Shown piece by piece: positions 7,846 through 16,600 of a stretch of DNA of 34,477 nt (position 1 is the stretch's first letter; each line of letters opens with the position of its first letter). The notes under the pieces were generated by a model. The model had not been told where the DNA came from. It saw nothing but the letters and a program-made list of their open reading frames with translations, and did not search any database. Source of the DNA: Ruminococcus sp. (GTDB lineage: Bacteria; Bacillota; Clostridia; Oscillospirales; Ruminococcaceae). The position numbers were made by a program, and so were the translations under genes. Location of the stretch: positions 1 through 34,477 of the forward strand of contig JAFRXL010000010.1 in assembly GCA_017441505.1 (NCBI GenBank), in the 5' to 3' direction.

Positions 7846-9180
7846 TCACGACATTTCCGAGCCCGTATCGTCTGCGAAGAACGATATTTGGACACCGTCC
7901 TCCATAGCGAAAACGTAGATCTCAGTTCCCTTGCCGACCGGAGCATTATCCCATACAGCATAGCTGCCCTCGGTCTCGGAAGGAGTTCCGTATATCTCCG
8001 TCAGCTTATTCACCCAGAAATTATAATTGCTGCTCTTATCGTCAAAGTAGTTGATGCCGACAAGTCCACGGCTTGTGAAGCAAAGTACTATATCGCAGAA
8101 TTTACCGCAGTATTTCACGCTGCCGTACTCCATTATTATCTGCCAAGGCTGACCCCTTTCCTCTGTTCGGTACTCATAACGCTTTGTATAGCCGGACATT
8201 TTCTTTCTCTCAACTGACGGACTGCTGTAGAATTCAAGTCCGTTGAGTTTAAAGTCATTAGTCCTGTCAACATACGGGACAGTTGTAGTCACAGCTGTTG
8301 AAGTTACCGTGGTATTCGCTTCGGTAACAGTATTTGAAACCGCTGTTGTAGAGACTGGGGTGCGTGGTTTGGAAGTAGTGACGGTAGTTTTGCGGTCGTT
8401 GGTTTTTACGGGTTTGGTCACGACTCTCGTAACGGCTGGGGAATCATCTGTAATTTCATTGTTTTCGTCTGTCTCCGGAGTTTCTTCATCATCTTCCGGT
8501 GGAACATCTTGCTCCACAGGCACATATTCCGTTTGATACTGAGGAATATCAGCTTCGGTCTGTACTGTATTTTCAGTTGCTTCTGTCGGAGCTTCTTTTT
8601 TTGTAGGCTCGATAAAGGTCTCGCCGTCAGATATTATCGGCACTACAGGCGACCTTACTTCCGGCGACGGAACATAGTCCCTCGGACGCTCATAGGAATT
8701 ATCCGGAGTTGCCGCTGTAGTGTAAAACGACACCTGTATGCCCTCTTCAAGATTGAAAAGGTATACGACCGTGTCTCTGCCGAGCGGGTCGTCGTACCAT
8801 ACCGCTATACCGCCGCCCTCCTCTGTCGGAGAGCTGTAAATATCCTCCAGCTTATTTTTCCACTCCATATAGTTCCTGCCGTGGTCGAGGTCGTGGTAAT
8901 TCAGACCTATAAGTCCGTCACTTACAAAGCAAAGTGAAAGATCGCAGTTTACATCAAGAAGATCGACACCGGAATAGTCCAGCATCAGCTGTTCTGCATC
9001 GTAGATGTTGACATTTCGTTCCTTTACGAGCTTTTTTTCGCTCAGCTTTTCACGGACTTCATCCGACTTATCATACCAGCCAAGTCCCATAAGAGGCGAA
9101 GATGCTTTTTCCGACTTCTTGGCACAGCCTGCACTGACTGCAAGCACTGCTGCTGTACATATACATATCAGTTTTTTCAT
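7846..9180 (-). CDS. Lipoprotein with duplicated domain and Thr-rich linker (last gene of pilus operon)
   Basis: 444 aa. MKKLICICTAAVLAVSAGC is a lipoprotein signal with lipobox SAGC, so it should be anchored on the outer membrane face. Two copies of a ~120-residue domain are visible. Copy 1 (residues ~30-155) contains LCFVSDGLIGLNYHD and IAVWYDDPLGRDTVVYLF; copy 2 (~310-438) contains LCFTSRGLVGINYFD and YAVWDNAPVGKGTEIYVF. Between them is a low-complexity Glu/Thr/Pro/Val linker (~165-305) that could span cell wall. I do not recognise the domain family. The start lies 1 base after the sortase stop, with AAAGGAGGATTGAG inside the sortase 3' end, so translation is probably coupled and it belongs to the operon. 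A role in pilus anchoring or as a surface sensor is possible but unproven. Confidence 0.85.
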   Translation of the reverse strand: MKKLICICTAAVLAVSAGCAKKSEKASSPLMGLGWYDKSDEVREKLSEKKLVKERNVNIYDAEQLMLDYSGVDLLDVNCDLSLCFVSDGLIGLNYHDLDHGRNYMEWKNKLEDIYSSPTEEGGGIAVWYDDPLGRDTVVYLFNLEEGIQVSFYTTAATPDNSYERPRDYVPSPEVRSPVVPIISDGETFIEPTKKEAPTEATENTVQTEADIPQYQTEYVPVEQDVPPEDDEETPETDENNEITDDSPAVTRVVTKPVKTNDRKTTVTTSKPRTPVSTTAVSNTVTEANTTVTSTAVTTTVPYVDRTNDFKLNGLEFYSSPSVERKKMSGYTKRYEYRTEERGQPWQIIMEYGSVKYCGKFCDIVLCFTSRGLVGINYFDDKSSNYNFWVNKLTEIYGTPSETEGSYAVWDNAPVGKGTEIYVFAMEDGVQISFFADDTGSEMS

Positions 9181-9181
9181 C

Positions 9182-9835
9182 TCAATCCTCCTTTTCCTTT
9201 ATCCTTTCGAGCCTGACTGTCACTCTGCTCTGTCCGCTGAGAGTACAGGTAAACAGCGTCATATCCCACTCACCGTCCTGACGGCGGAGCATCTGTTCAA
9301 CATTATAGCCGTCTATCTCCTCTGAGTATATTACTTCATAGCGGTGAACAGTTCCGGAGCAGTCGATAAAGTCCACTTCGTCGTCCTGAACGAGGTCACG
9401 GATATTTCCGAAATGGCTACTGTAGTTATGTGCTGCTATGACTATATCATCATCCTGCACCGAGCCGCTGTAACGGCAGGGTGAGTATTTAAGTCCCTCA
9501 TAGCTCCAGCCGTCCATAACAGGAAGTTCTGTACCGAGCTTAGGTATCATGATATATCCGCAGTAATATCTGTCGTCAATGCTTATCGTCTTAACTTCAT
9601 CAGTTTCATTGCTGTACTGCTCAAATAGGTCTTCCTCGCCGTCCGGCGGAGTTAAAGCTGGCTCCTGAGTATACTCATGAGTCTCCGGTATCTCGTCTTT
9701 AAGCTGGACCAGAATATCCTCCGCACGTTTGCCGGCTCTTCGGGAATCCCACACATTATACAAGCAAAGGAACAATGCCGATAATATCAGCATTGTTCCA
9801 GCAATTACAAATAATTTCCATATTTTATTTTTCAT
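9182..9835 (-). CDS. Sortase (second, possibly pilus-anchoring)
   Basis: 217 aa. One N-terminal membrane segment (residues ~8-27), a spacer rich in acidic residues, then the sortase barrel from ~85. The catalytic set is visible: His136 in AAHNYSSHFGN, Cys197 in LFTCTLSG and Arg204 in QSRVTVRL. It lacks the C-terminal membrane segment and PYGVNTHRLL-type signature of the class C enzyme upstream, so it is not a second copy of the polymerase. Class B or D are the options, and I cannot decide between them. Sortases cleave LPXTG-like motifs and transfer the protein to an amine; in pilus loci a non-class-C sortase often attaches the finished fibre to peptidoglycan. Its start overlaps the stop of the minor pilin gene (ATGA), which indicates translational coupling. 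Confidence 0.88.
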   Translation of the reverse strand: MKNKIWKLFVIAGTMLILSALFLCLYNVWDSRRAGKRAEDILVQLKDEIPETHEYTQEPALTPPDGEEDLFEQYSNETDEVKTISIDDRYYCGYIMIPKLGTELPVMDGWSYEGLKYSPCRYSGSVQDDDIVIAAHNYSSHFGNIRDLVQDDEVDFIDCSGTVHRYEVIYSEEIDGYNVEQMLRRQDGEWDMTLFTCTLSGQSRVTVRLERIKEKED

Positions 9836-10773
9836 TCTTCATCCTTTTTTGGTCTGAGGAAGGCACCTATGCCTATCATGACCACTCCGCCGCCAACCAT
9901 TGGTATCACAGGCCACCACAGCTGTCCGGTCTGAGGTATCTTCTCTTTGGAAACAGTTGTTGTAACAGGTGGAGTTGTTGATTTCTTGTAAGTATTCTCA
10001 ATAATGAACTGTGTTTCATTATGGTCGATAGCTACAGTGTAAGCAGATGGGATATTGCGTTCAACGACGCTCCAGTTCTTCTTGTCTTTTTCTGATAGCC
10101 ATGAATACTGCCAGTCATTCTCGCTGTTAAGCTTTATGGTATCATACAGACTGCCGTCGCAATAAATTTCAACATCTATCTCAACAGGTCTGTCGGAGAG
10201 GTCAGACTCATCGCCCTTCCATACCTTCTTGACTGCATATTTATTGTAAAAATCATTAGTTGAACGCATTATGAACTTAGGATAAGCATCGTAACTAAGC
10301 TCGGCATTTTCCTCAGCAATGTTGATAAGGAATGTTGAAGGAACATACAGCACATCACCGCTGATAAGTTCTTTTCCTGCAGCAAGGTAAACGCCTGTTT
10401 CGAGGTCGTTGAACTTTAGCTCGCCTTTGCTGTCAGTCTTTCCGGTTTTCAGTATCGGGATATTGTCAGCGACCGCATAGCTTTCGAGTGTCTTTGCAGC
10501 CTTTGTGTTCTCATCAGCAGTCAGCTCACCGAGGCTCACGGAATAGTTTGCAAAATCTCCTTCAAGCACAAGTTCCTTGCCCTGCATCTTTCCGACCCTG
10601 TATATACTCCATTCCATACCTATAAGAATGGTATCATCCCTGCGGCATATAAGAGTCAGGCTCGGAGCATCTTCAGCATAAGCACAGTTCCATGATAAAA
10701 CAGCCGTAAGCATAAGCACTATCGAGCCTATTGCAGCTATCACTGAAAATATTCGCTTTTTTGCAGCCTTCAT
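9832..10773 (-). CDS. Minor/base pilin with CnaB domain and IPQTG sorting signal
   Basis: 313 aa from ATG 10773, which begins 1 base after the stop of the sortase C gene; a GTG nine bases upstream (10782) is the alternative start. A signal peptide (RIFSVIAAIGSIVLMLTAVL) is followed by an N-terminal beta-rich domain (YRVGKM..., LETGVYLAAGKE) and a CnaB-type domain at about residues 185-265: KKVWKGDE supplies the candidate isopeptide Lys, WSVVERNIPSAYTV the Glu, and IIENTY the Asn. Next come a short Thr/Pro linker, the sorting signal IPQTG (residues 279-283), a hydrophobic segment and a positive tail (RPKKDEE). The small size, single CnaB domain and position next to the second sortase suggest the basal subunit that links the fibre to the wall. 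This is an inference from other Gram-positive pili. Confidence 0.85.
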   Translation of the reverse strand: MKAAKKRIFSVIAAIGSIVLMLTAVLSWNCAYAEDAPSLTLICRRDDTILIGMEWSIYRVGKMQGKELVLEGDFANYSVSLGELTADENTKAAKTLESYAVADNIPILKTGKTDSKGELKFNDLETGVYLAAGKELISGDVLYVPSTFLINIAEENAELSYDAYPKFIMRSTNDFYNKYAVKKVWKGDESDLSDRPVEIDVEIYCDGSLYDTIKLNSENDWQYSWLSEKDKKNWSVVERNIPSAYTVAIDHNETQFIIENTYKKSTTPPVTTTVSKEKIPQTGQLWWPVIPMVGGGVVMIGIGAFLRPKKDEE

Positions 10774-10774
10774 A

Positions 10775-11656
10775 TCACTCACCGTCCTTTGGCAATTGTA
10801 TTTCTTCTATCGTATATTTGTCTATATACCGGTCTTTTCTGCGTTTTCCGGTTATCATCCAATAGATAACCAATGCAGCTATGAGCGGTACTAATATTAA
10901 TGGCATTATTGTCATTCTGTCGACCTGTAATGCATCAGCAGGCACTTTCACTCTGCGGCCCTGATCGAAATTGTCGATCCTGTGAGCCCTTATGAGAAGT
11001 CTGTGGGTATTTACTCCATATGGGGTACAGGTCATAAGAGTCATGTAATCTTCCTGAGGTATGATCGCAAGCTCCTCTGTCTGATCGGGAAGTATCTTGA
11101 TTATCTTCTCGACCTCATAGGTCAGCACCTCGTTGAGTACATTAACCGTGAAAATATCGCCCTCGACCATATCATCAAGGTCAGAAAACAGCTTTGCAGA
11201 GGGAAGTCCACGGTGACCGGATATTACCGAATGTGTTGACGCTCCGCCAACGGGGAATGAAGAACCCTTTATATGTCCGGCAGCTATCTGCAATACACCT
11301 TCGTCCGTACCGTGATATATCGGAAGCTCTACACGTATGCATGGGATAGTTATATATCCCATGATGCCTGTGCCTGATATATCAAGTATATCATCATAGC
11401 CCTCTATCTGATCGTAATTTCTGAACGGAGCACTTAGCATTGCGAGTTTGCGGTTATATTCCCTTGCTTCGGCAATTCTGGCATCTATCTCTTTTTCATC
11501 GAGCTGTGCCACGGTCTCTTTATATTCGACTATTGCTTTCATTTGTATCCGCTGATTCCACCAGTTGCTCACTGTCGGATAAAGCATCACGGAGAGGCCT
11601 GCAAGGAAAATGAAAATCAGAATAACTGTAATAAGTGTTTCACGCTTTTTCTTCAT
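10775..11656 (-). CDS. Class C sortase, pilin polymerase
   Basis: 293 aa from ATG 11656; AAGGAG spacing fits this Met better than the adjacent ATG at 11659. Two membrane segments, N-terminal (~8-27) and C-terminal (~255-275), frame the sortase barrel, the class C layout. Active-site motifs are textbook: His in SGHRGLPSAKLF (149 counted from 11659), Cys in MTLMTCTPYGVNTHRLLIR (211) and Arg (220). The region before the barrel (MLSAPFRNYDQ) is where class C enzymes carry a lid, but the usual DPF/DPW is replaced by APF. The enzyme joins the Thr of a pilin sorting motif to a Lys of the next pilin, building a covalent fibre. The gene lies between the major and minor pilin genes and overlaps the latter's alternative GTG start. 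Confidence 0.93.
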   Translation of the reverse strand: MKKKRETLITVILIFIFLAGLSVMLYPTVSNWWNQRIQMKAIVEYKETVAQLDEKEIDARIAEAREYNRKLAMLSAPFRNYDQIEGYDDILDISGTGIMGYITIPCIRVELPIYHGTDEGVLQIAAGHIKGSSFPVGGASTHSVISGHRGLPSAKLFSDLDDMVEGDIFTVNVLNEVLTYEVEKIIKILPDQTEELAIIPQEDYMTLMTCTPYGVNTHRLLIRAHRIDNFDQGRRVKVPADALQVDRMTIMPLILVPLIAALVIYWMITGKRRKDRYIDKYTIEEIQLPKDGE

Positions 11657-11686
11657 CATCTTCTCCTTGTTAGTCTCTCCCTGATG

Positions 11687-11706
11687 GCCTCCGCAGATGC
11701 GGAGGC
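11687..11706 (-). other. Intercistronic hairpin between major pilin and sortase C genes
   Basis: GCCTCCGC (11687-11694) and GCGGAGGC (11699-11706) form a perfect 8-bp GC-rich stem with a 4-base loop, about 45 bases after the major pilin stop in transcript order. No T-tract follows on the minus strand, so it is not a standard terminator. It may protect the pilin mRNA 3' end or attenuate downstream expression. Confidence 0.65.
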
Positions 11707-11749
11707 GTTTCAGGTCATCTTTCGGACTTATGTCCGTTATTTATTAAGA

Positions 11750-13564
11750 TCAGTCAGCGTTTTCGTCCTTAGATCTCTTTCTGGAAACGAGGTAGATACC
11801 TGCGAGACCAGCTGCACAGCCGCCGCCGAGTACGAACAGTGTAGTACCCATGCCACCGGTTGTCGGGAGTGATGTTCCCTTGTTGTTCTCAACATCGATC
11901 TTTGCAACATCGAAATCTGTTGTATCTTCTACAGATACATTATTCAAAGCAAGATCAGTAAGAGCATCTTCTGGATCCCCGCTCCAAGCCTGATCGTTAG
12001 CTGTCTCTGCACTAAGCACTAACTCTACGTCAGGATCAGCAGGGAGCTTATATCCCTCAGGAGCCTTAGTCTCTGTGAGGATGTATGTTCCGTCATCAAG
12101 ACCGATAAACTTGAATACACCGTCTGCACCAGACTTAACAGTTGTTGTAACGCCGGATGTAAGTGACTGGTCAGCAACTGTATATGTACCGTTATTGTTA
12201 TCAATGAACTTTATCTTAGTTGTACCGCTCTTGAGCTCGAATTCAGCATCTTTAAGTTTATCCTTAGTAGTACCGTCTATCTTGGTAACATCGATCTCGT
12301 ATGTGAATACGATTACCTTATCCTCAGGAGTCTTGTCTGTCTTCTCCTTATCATCAGTTTCATCTTCTGGTGTACCATTGTCATCCTTTGGAACGTCCTC
12401 TTTTTCATCGTTTGTGTTAGGAGTATATTCCCAATTCGGATTGTTTGAGTATGTAAGGTCAACCTTGTTCTCCTGTCCTGGGATACCAATAATAGCTGTA
12501 CTATTAAGCTTAGCTGTGTACTCTACAGTTACGATAGTATTTGCGTCAACACCTGCATAAGCCTTTATATCCTCAAATGTTACTAAGATCTGATTCTTTT
12601 CAGAATCCCACTTAACACGGCAGTTTGTTCCGGTATCACCTGTTACTGTGTAAACACCGTCAACAGGATTGCTTGCTGTAAGTGTAGTACCATCCTCTCC
12701 AACTTTAATAGTTACTTCCTGAGGCTGGTCAAACTGTGTTCCGAGAGTATCAGTAAACTTGTAGTAGTAAGCATCATAATCATTAAGTGTGCTTGGCATA
12801 GAGCCGCAAACTCTGAATGGTACAGCATCACCGATGTTATAGTCAGCTACATCGTTCCATTTTCCACCGTTAATTGAAGCTGTCTCAAGAGCTGACGGTG
12901 TACCGTCAAAGCCAGCAGGAGTCTTAACATTCTCAAGAACCTTCTTGATTACTGAAGGATAGGACTTCTTAGTAGCTACTGAAAGACCAGTTGCAGCCTT
13001 ATCAGATGAAGATACCTGAAGTATGAATCTTGAAACCGCATCATTTGAATCATCGGAGACTGTATATGCATCCTTGATGAGATAATAACCCTCAGCAAGA
13101 TCTGTACCTGCTTCCTGGATAGCTGTTCCGCCGGACGTTATTGCCTTAGCAACAATGTCTGCGAGTGCCTGAGCATCTGCTGAGTCATCTACGATTCCGT
13201 CAAGTGCCTTAGCAGCAGCTGCTGCTTTCTGTGCGTCTGTTGCTGTAGCAGGAAGAGCAGCGATATACTCACCTACAGTCTTTGAACCTGCTTCGCTCTT
13301 CTTGAATGCGAGGAAACCAGCATCTGTTTTCAAAGCTGTTGCATCTGAACCCCAACCGGTTATATTGAACTCTGGGTTTTCCGGATCAGTATTGTCATAT
13401 TCACCTGTGAAGATCTGATATGCTGTGTAAGTGTGCTCTGCATTATCAGAAGAAGTATTCATCTTAACGTTTACGTCTACTGCGTATGAAGCTACTGGAG
13501 CCATTGTGCAAGCTGTAAGTGCAAGGGCAGCTGCCATTGCTAAAAATTTTCTTGTATTTTTCAT
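11750..13564 (-). CDS. Major (backbone) pilin, LPTTG-anchored
   Basis: 604 aa; ATG 13564 with AAGGAG eight bases upstream. A signal peptide (KFLAMAAALALTACTMAPVA) precedes an N-terminal domain whose TYTAYQIFTGEYD resembles FctA/SpaA backbone pilins. A pilin-motif-like element YPSVIKK (Tyr202, candidate linking Lys207 or Lys208) follows. The middle domain (~210-385) ends in a long acidic Asp/Glu/Lys/Pro linker (NDEKEDVPKDDNG...). The C-terminal SpaA/CnaB domain (~420-540) starts FTYEIDVTKID and has the E-box YILTETKAPEGY. The sorting signal LPTTG (566-570), a hydrophobic segment and the tail RKRSKDENAD complete it. Subunits should be joined by the neighbouring class C sortase, with internal isopeptide bonds stabilising the domains. 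It lies 66 bases downstream of the giant adhesin gene and is flanked by hairpins on both sides, which fits separate tuning of its abundance. Confidence 0.93.
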   Translation of the reverse strand: MKNTRKFLAMAAALALTACTMAPVASYAVDVNVKMNTSSDNAEHTYTAYQIFTGEYDNTDPENPEFNITGWGSDATALKTDAGFLAFKKSEAGSKTVGEYIAALPATATDAQKAAAAAKALDGIVDDSADAQALADIVAKAITSGGTAIQEAGTDLAEGYYLIKDAYTVSDDSNDAVSRFILQVSSSDKAATGLSVATKKSYPSVIKKVLENVKTPAGFDGTPSALETASINGGKWNDVADYNIGDAVPFRVCGSMPSTLNDYDAYYYKFTDTLGTQFDQPQEVTIKVGEDGTTLTASNPVDGVYTVTGDTGTNCRVKWDSEKNQILVTFEDIKAYAGVDANTIVTVEYTAKLNSTAIIGIPGQENKVDLTYSNNPNWEYTPNTNDEKEDVPKDDNGTPEDETDDKEKTDKTPEDKVIVFTYEIDVTKIDGTTKDKLKDAEFELKSGTTKIKFIDNNNGTYTVADQSLTSGVTTTVKSGADGVFKFIGLDDGTYILTETKAPEGYKLPADPDVELVLSAETANDQAWSGDPEDALTDLALNNVSVEDTTDFDVAKIDVENNKGTSLPTTGGMGTTLFVLGGGCAAGLAGIYLVSRKRSKDENAD

Positions 13565-13592
13565 AATTAATTCTCCTTATCCATCTTTATTT

Positions 13593-13624
13593 GCCTGTCT
13601 GCCGTTTGCTGACAGCAGACAGGC
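13593..13624 (-). other. Intercistronic hairpin between giant adhesin and major pilin genes
   Basis: GCCTGTCTGC (13593-13602) pairs perfectly with GCAGACAGGC (13615-13624) around a 12-base loop. In transcript direction it follows the giant gene's stop at once and precedes the pilin ribosome site. AAATAAAG rather than a T-tract follows, so it is more likely a processing or stability element than a terminator. Confidence 0.65.
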
Positions 13625-13630
13625 TGTCAG

Positions 13631-16600
13631 TTATACGTTTTTAACACGTTTCCTAAACATTACATATCCGGCGACAGCAAGAAGTATCATAACACCTCCT
13701 GCCATATAAATTTTGTTCATTCCCTTTCCGCCGGTTTCGGGAAGTTCTACTCCAGTATCATCCGGAGTATTTTGTATCGTTATTTCAGGCATTGTTCCTG
13801 TTGATGCATTTACTGAATATTCGGTATGCTCGTCGCCGTCGATGAACAGATAGCTTGCTTTGTAGCCGTCTGCTCCGCCGACTTCTTCTACCCAATAATA
13901 GTAAGGTTCAACAGATCCGTCTGCCTTAACGTTGTACATTGGAAGATCATTTGCAATAAGCTGCCAGTTATCACTGCTGCTTATAGTCTTTTCGATGTAG
14001 CCGTCTTCTTCAAATGTCGGCTCACCTGCTGATCTTCTTGGAGTGCTCATTACCGACTTTTCGCCGGTATCTGCCGATCTTATCTCCGGTATCTCTGACG
14101 GAGCTGTTGCTGCATATGCTTTAGCTTTTCCAAGTCTCAGTGTTGATGCACTGAATCTTGTAAGCAGCATTCCGCTTTCAATATCCGGTGATGCCGAGCG
14201 TCTTCTTGGAGCTCCGCTTGGTGCTGGTGGAGATTTTGCGATGATCGTTTTATTGCCATCAGCCGTCTCTACAGTTATTGATTCGCCCCAATGCAGATTA
14301 GCTTGTTTAACTGTAAGATCAAATGACGTGCTTCCAGCTGTGTAATTTACATCTACCCACCAACCAGGTCTATTACCGTTAACGGATACATTATCATCAT
14401 CTCCATTTGTCCTGTAAATTGAACTTATAGGTGATGAAGAATTAATAATATATTTAGTTCCCGGAGTAAATGAAACCTCCTGACCAGCAATATCATCAAG
14501 CTCCATATTTTCGGTTTTAGCCTTCGTATGGATCTTTATTACATATGGACCCTGAACGTTATTCACCTGTATCAACACCGGCTTACTGCTTAGCGTTTGA
14601 GCACCGGAAGCACTGAACACAGCCGGATTACCAGTATTAAATGTGCCATACTTTTCAGCCCAGTCTATACCGGCTGTCGACATACCTATCGAAGTATTTT
14701 GTCCGGTTTCCGGATAAACCTCATATTTAAGAGGCTTCAGGTCTTTAAGTTCATCATTTGTCTGGATAGCATTTATAAGATACTTCCTGTATTCTGTGCC
14801 GCTGTCTTCTACAGCCGGAATATTAAGAGTTATTATTCCGGTTTCCTGATCGTAAGTATAGCTCAGTTCACCTCTGCTTATCTCCTGATCTCCTGATGTT
14901 TCAAATATAAACGGCATCTTCTTGGAAGCATTTACAGTTATCTCCTTCGATGCAGTCTCTCCGTCATTTCGAGTAGCTGTGATATTAGCAGTACCCTCAC
15001 CTACCGGAGTTACAACACCATTGTCGTCAACTGTAGCGACAGTCTCATCACTTGACGACCATTCAAATGTACCGAATGGAGGATCAACGTCTAAATCGAG
15101 CGTATCTCCCATATTAACGGTATCCTCACCGATCACATTAAATGTATCCGGAAGTTCAACTGTAAGTGTTACGCTGTCATGCAAGCCCTTATAGGTTGCA
15201 GTTATTGTCGCATCACCTACGCCCTTGACCGTTAATGTTCCGTCAGCTGCTACTTCTATAACATCAGTATTGCTGCTTGTATAGCCGATGCTGCTCTTAT
15301 TTGTTACATCCTCAGGCTCTTCGCCCGGAGCTGTATAAGTTGCAGTCAGCACAGCCGGAGTCTCATCATATTTGAATGTTGACTTATCCGCTGTAAGCAC
15401 CAATGCCGGATCATCTGTAACATTGACTGTAAGTTCAACTATCTGTCCGTCCTCTGATTGAAGCTTAATGGTAGTAGTTCCGGTTTTCGTACCTGTAGGA
15501 GTAATAGTCAGGATACGTCCGGCAACTCCGTCCGTTGCCACATTTATCAGAGTATCGTCATAATCTTCGCCGTCGGCAGAGATTATCTTTACCTTCTGAT
15601 TTGCAGTTACCGTAACTCCGCTTGTATCGCTCTTTGTCATGGTTACCGGATTCTTATCCAGTGAAAGTATGAGCGGATTCTGCTGAGCTTCTTCGGTATC
15701 TGCTATTGTTGAGCGGTAAACTCTTATCGTTACCTGTTCGCCTTCATGGTTCTCGTTTCCGTCGGACCATGTCTTTATGAACTTGATCTTTGCCGGCTTC
15801 AACTTATTGCTTATAGTAACAGTTCCGTTTTCAGTAGCCACAAGACCATTGTTCTGATATGTTATTTCCGAAATATACCTGTATTCCGGTTCAGACAAGT
15901 TATAGTACCCTTCTGCGGAGTGGAGCACATGAGTGCCGACCTCTTTGAAGTAGTATACATATTCCTCGCTCTGATCGTTTGTTTTCGGCAGATCCTTCAG
16001 TATCTTGCTGAAACCGTCCGCTTTTTCAAGAGTGCATATCCTGTAAGGACTGCCCATTGCAACGGTATTTATATCAGCATCCGCTGGCATTGCTATCTTT
16101 GTGCCTCCTGCCTGTGAAGCAAGCAGCTGATAGATCTCAACTGTTATACTATCCGGCAGTTTACTGAGGTCAGCGGCATTATAATCAGCATCATCAGGAT
16201 CTGTCACTATTTCATCTCCGAGAACATCATACCATTTCTTTACAATTTTCAGCTCTGTTGGCTGAGTATTGGTAATAGTTGTTCTGAATGTTCCGGATGA
16301 TGTTCTGTTTACATATGAAACTATGTAGCCTTCCGGAACCTCTGTCTCTACAGCGTAGTAGTAATAGTCACTGCCGCTGTCATTTGCTGACGGAAGTCCG
16401 TTCCATGAAGCCGCCCAGTCACCCGATTCATCGAGCAGCACCTCAGGATCAATTACAGTTATTGTAAGCTCCTGTTCAGTTCCGTCCGATAAAGCGAGGG
16501 TGATCGTTTCAGTACCGGCTGTATTTCCGGTCACTGAAAGCTGGTTGAGGCTATGGTTTATAGAAGCTATCGTGCTCGCCGGTGATGTCGAAGATATATT

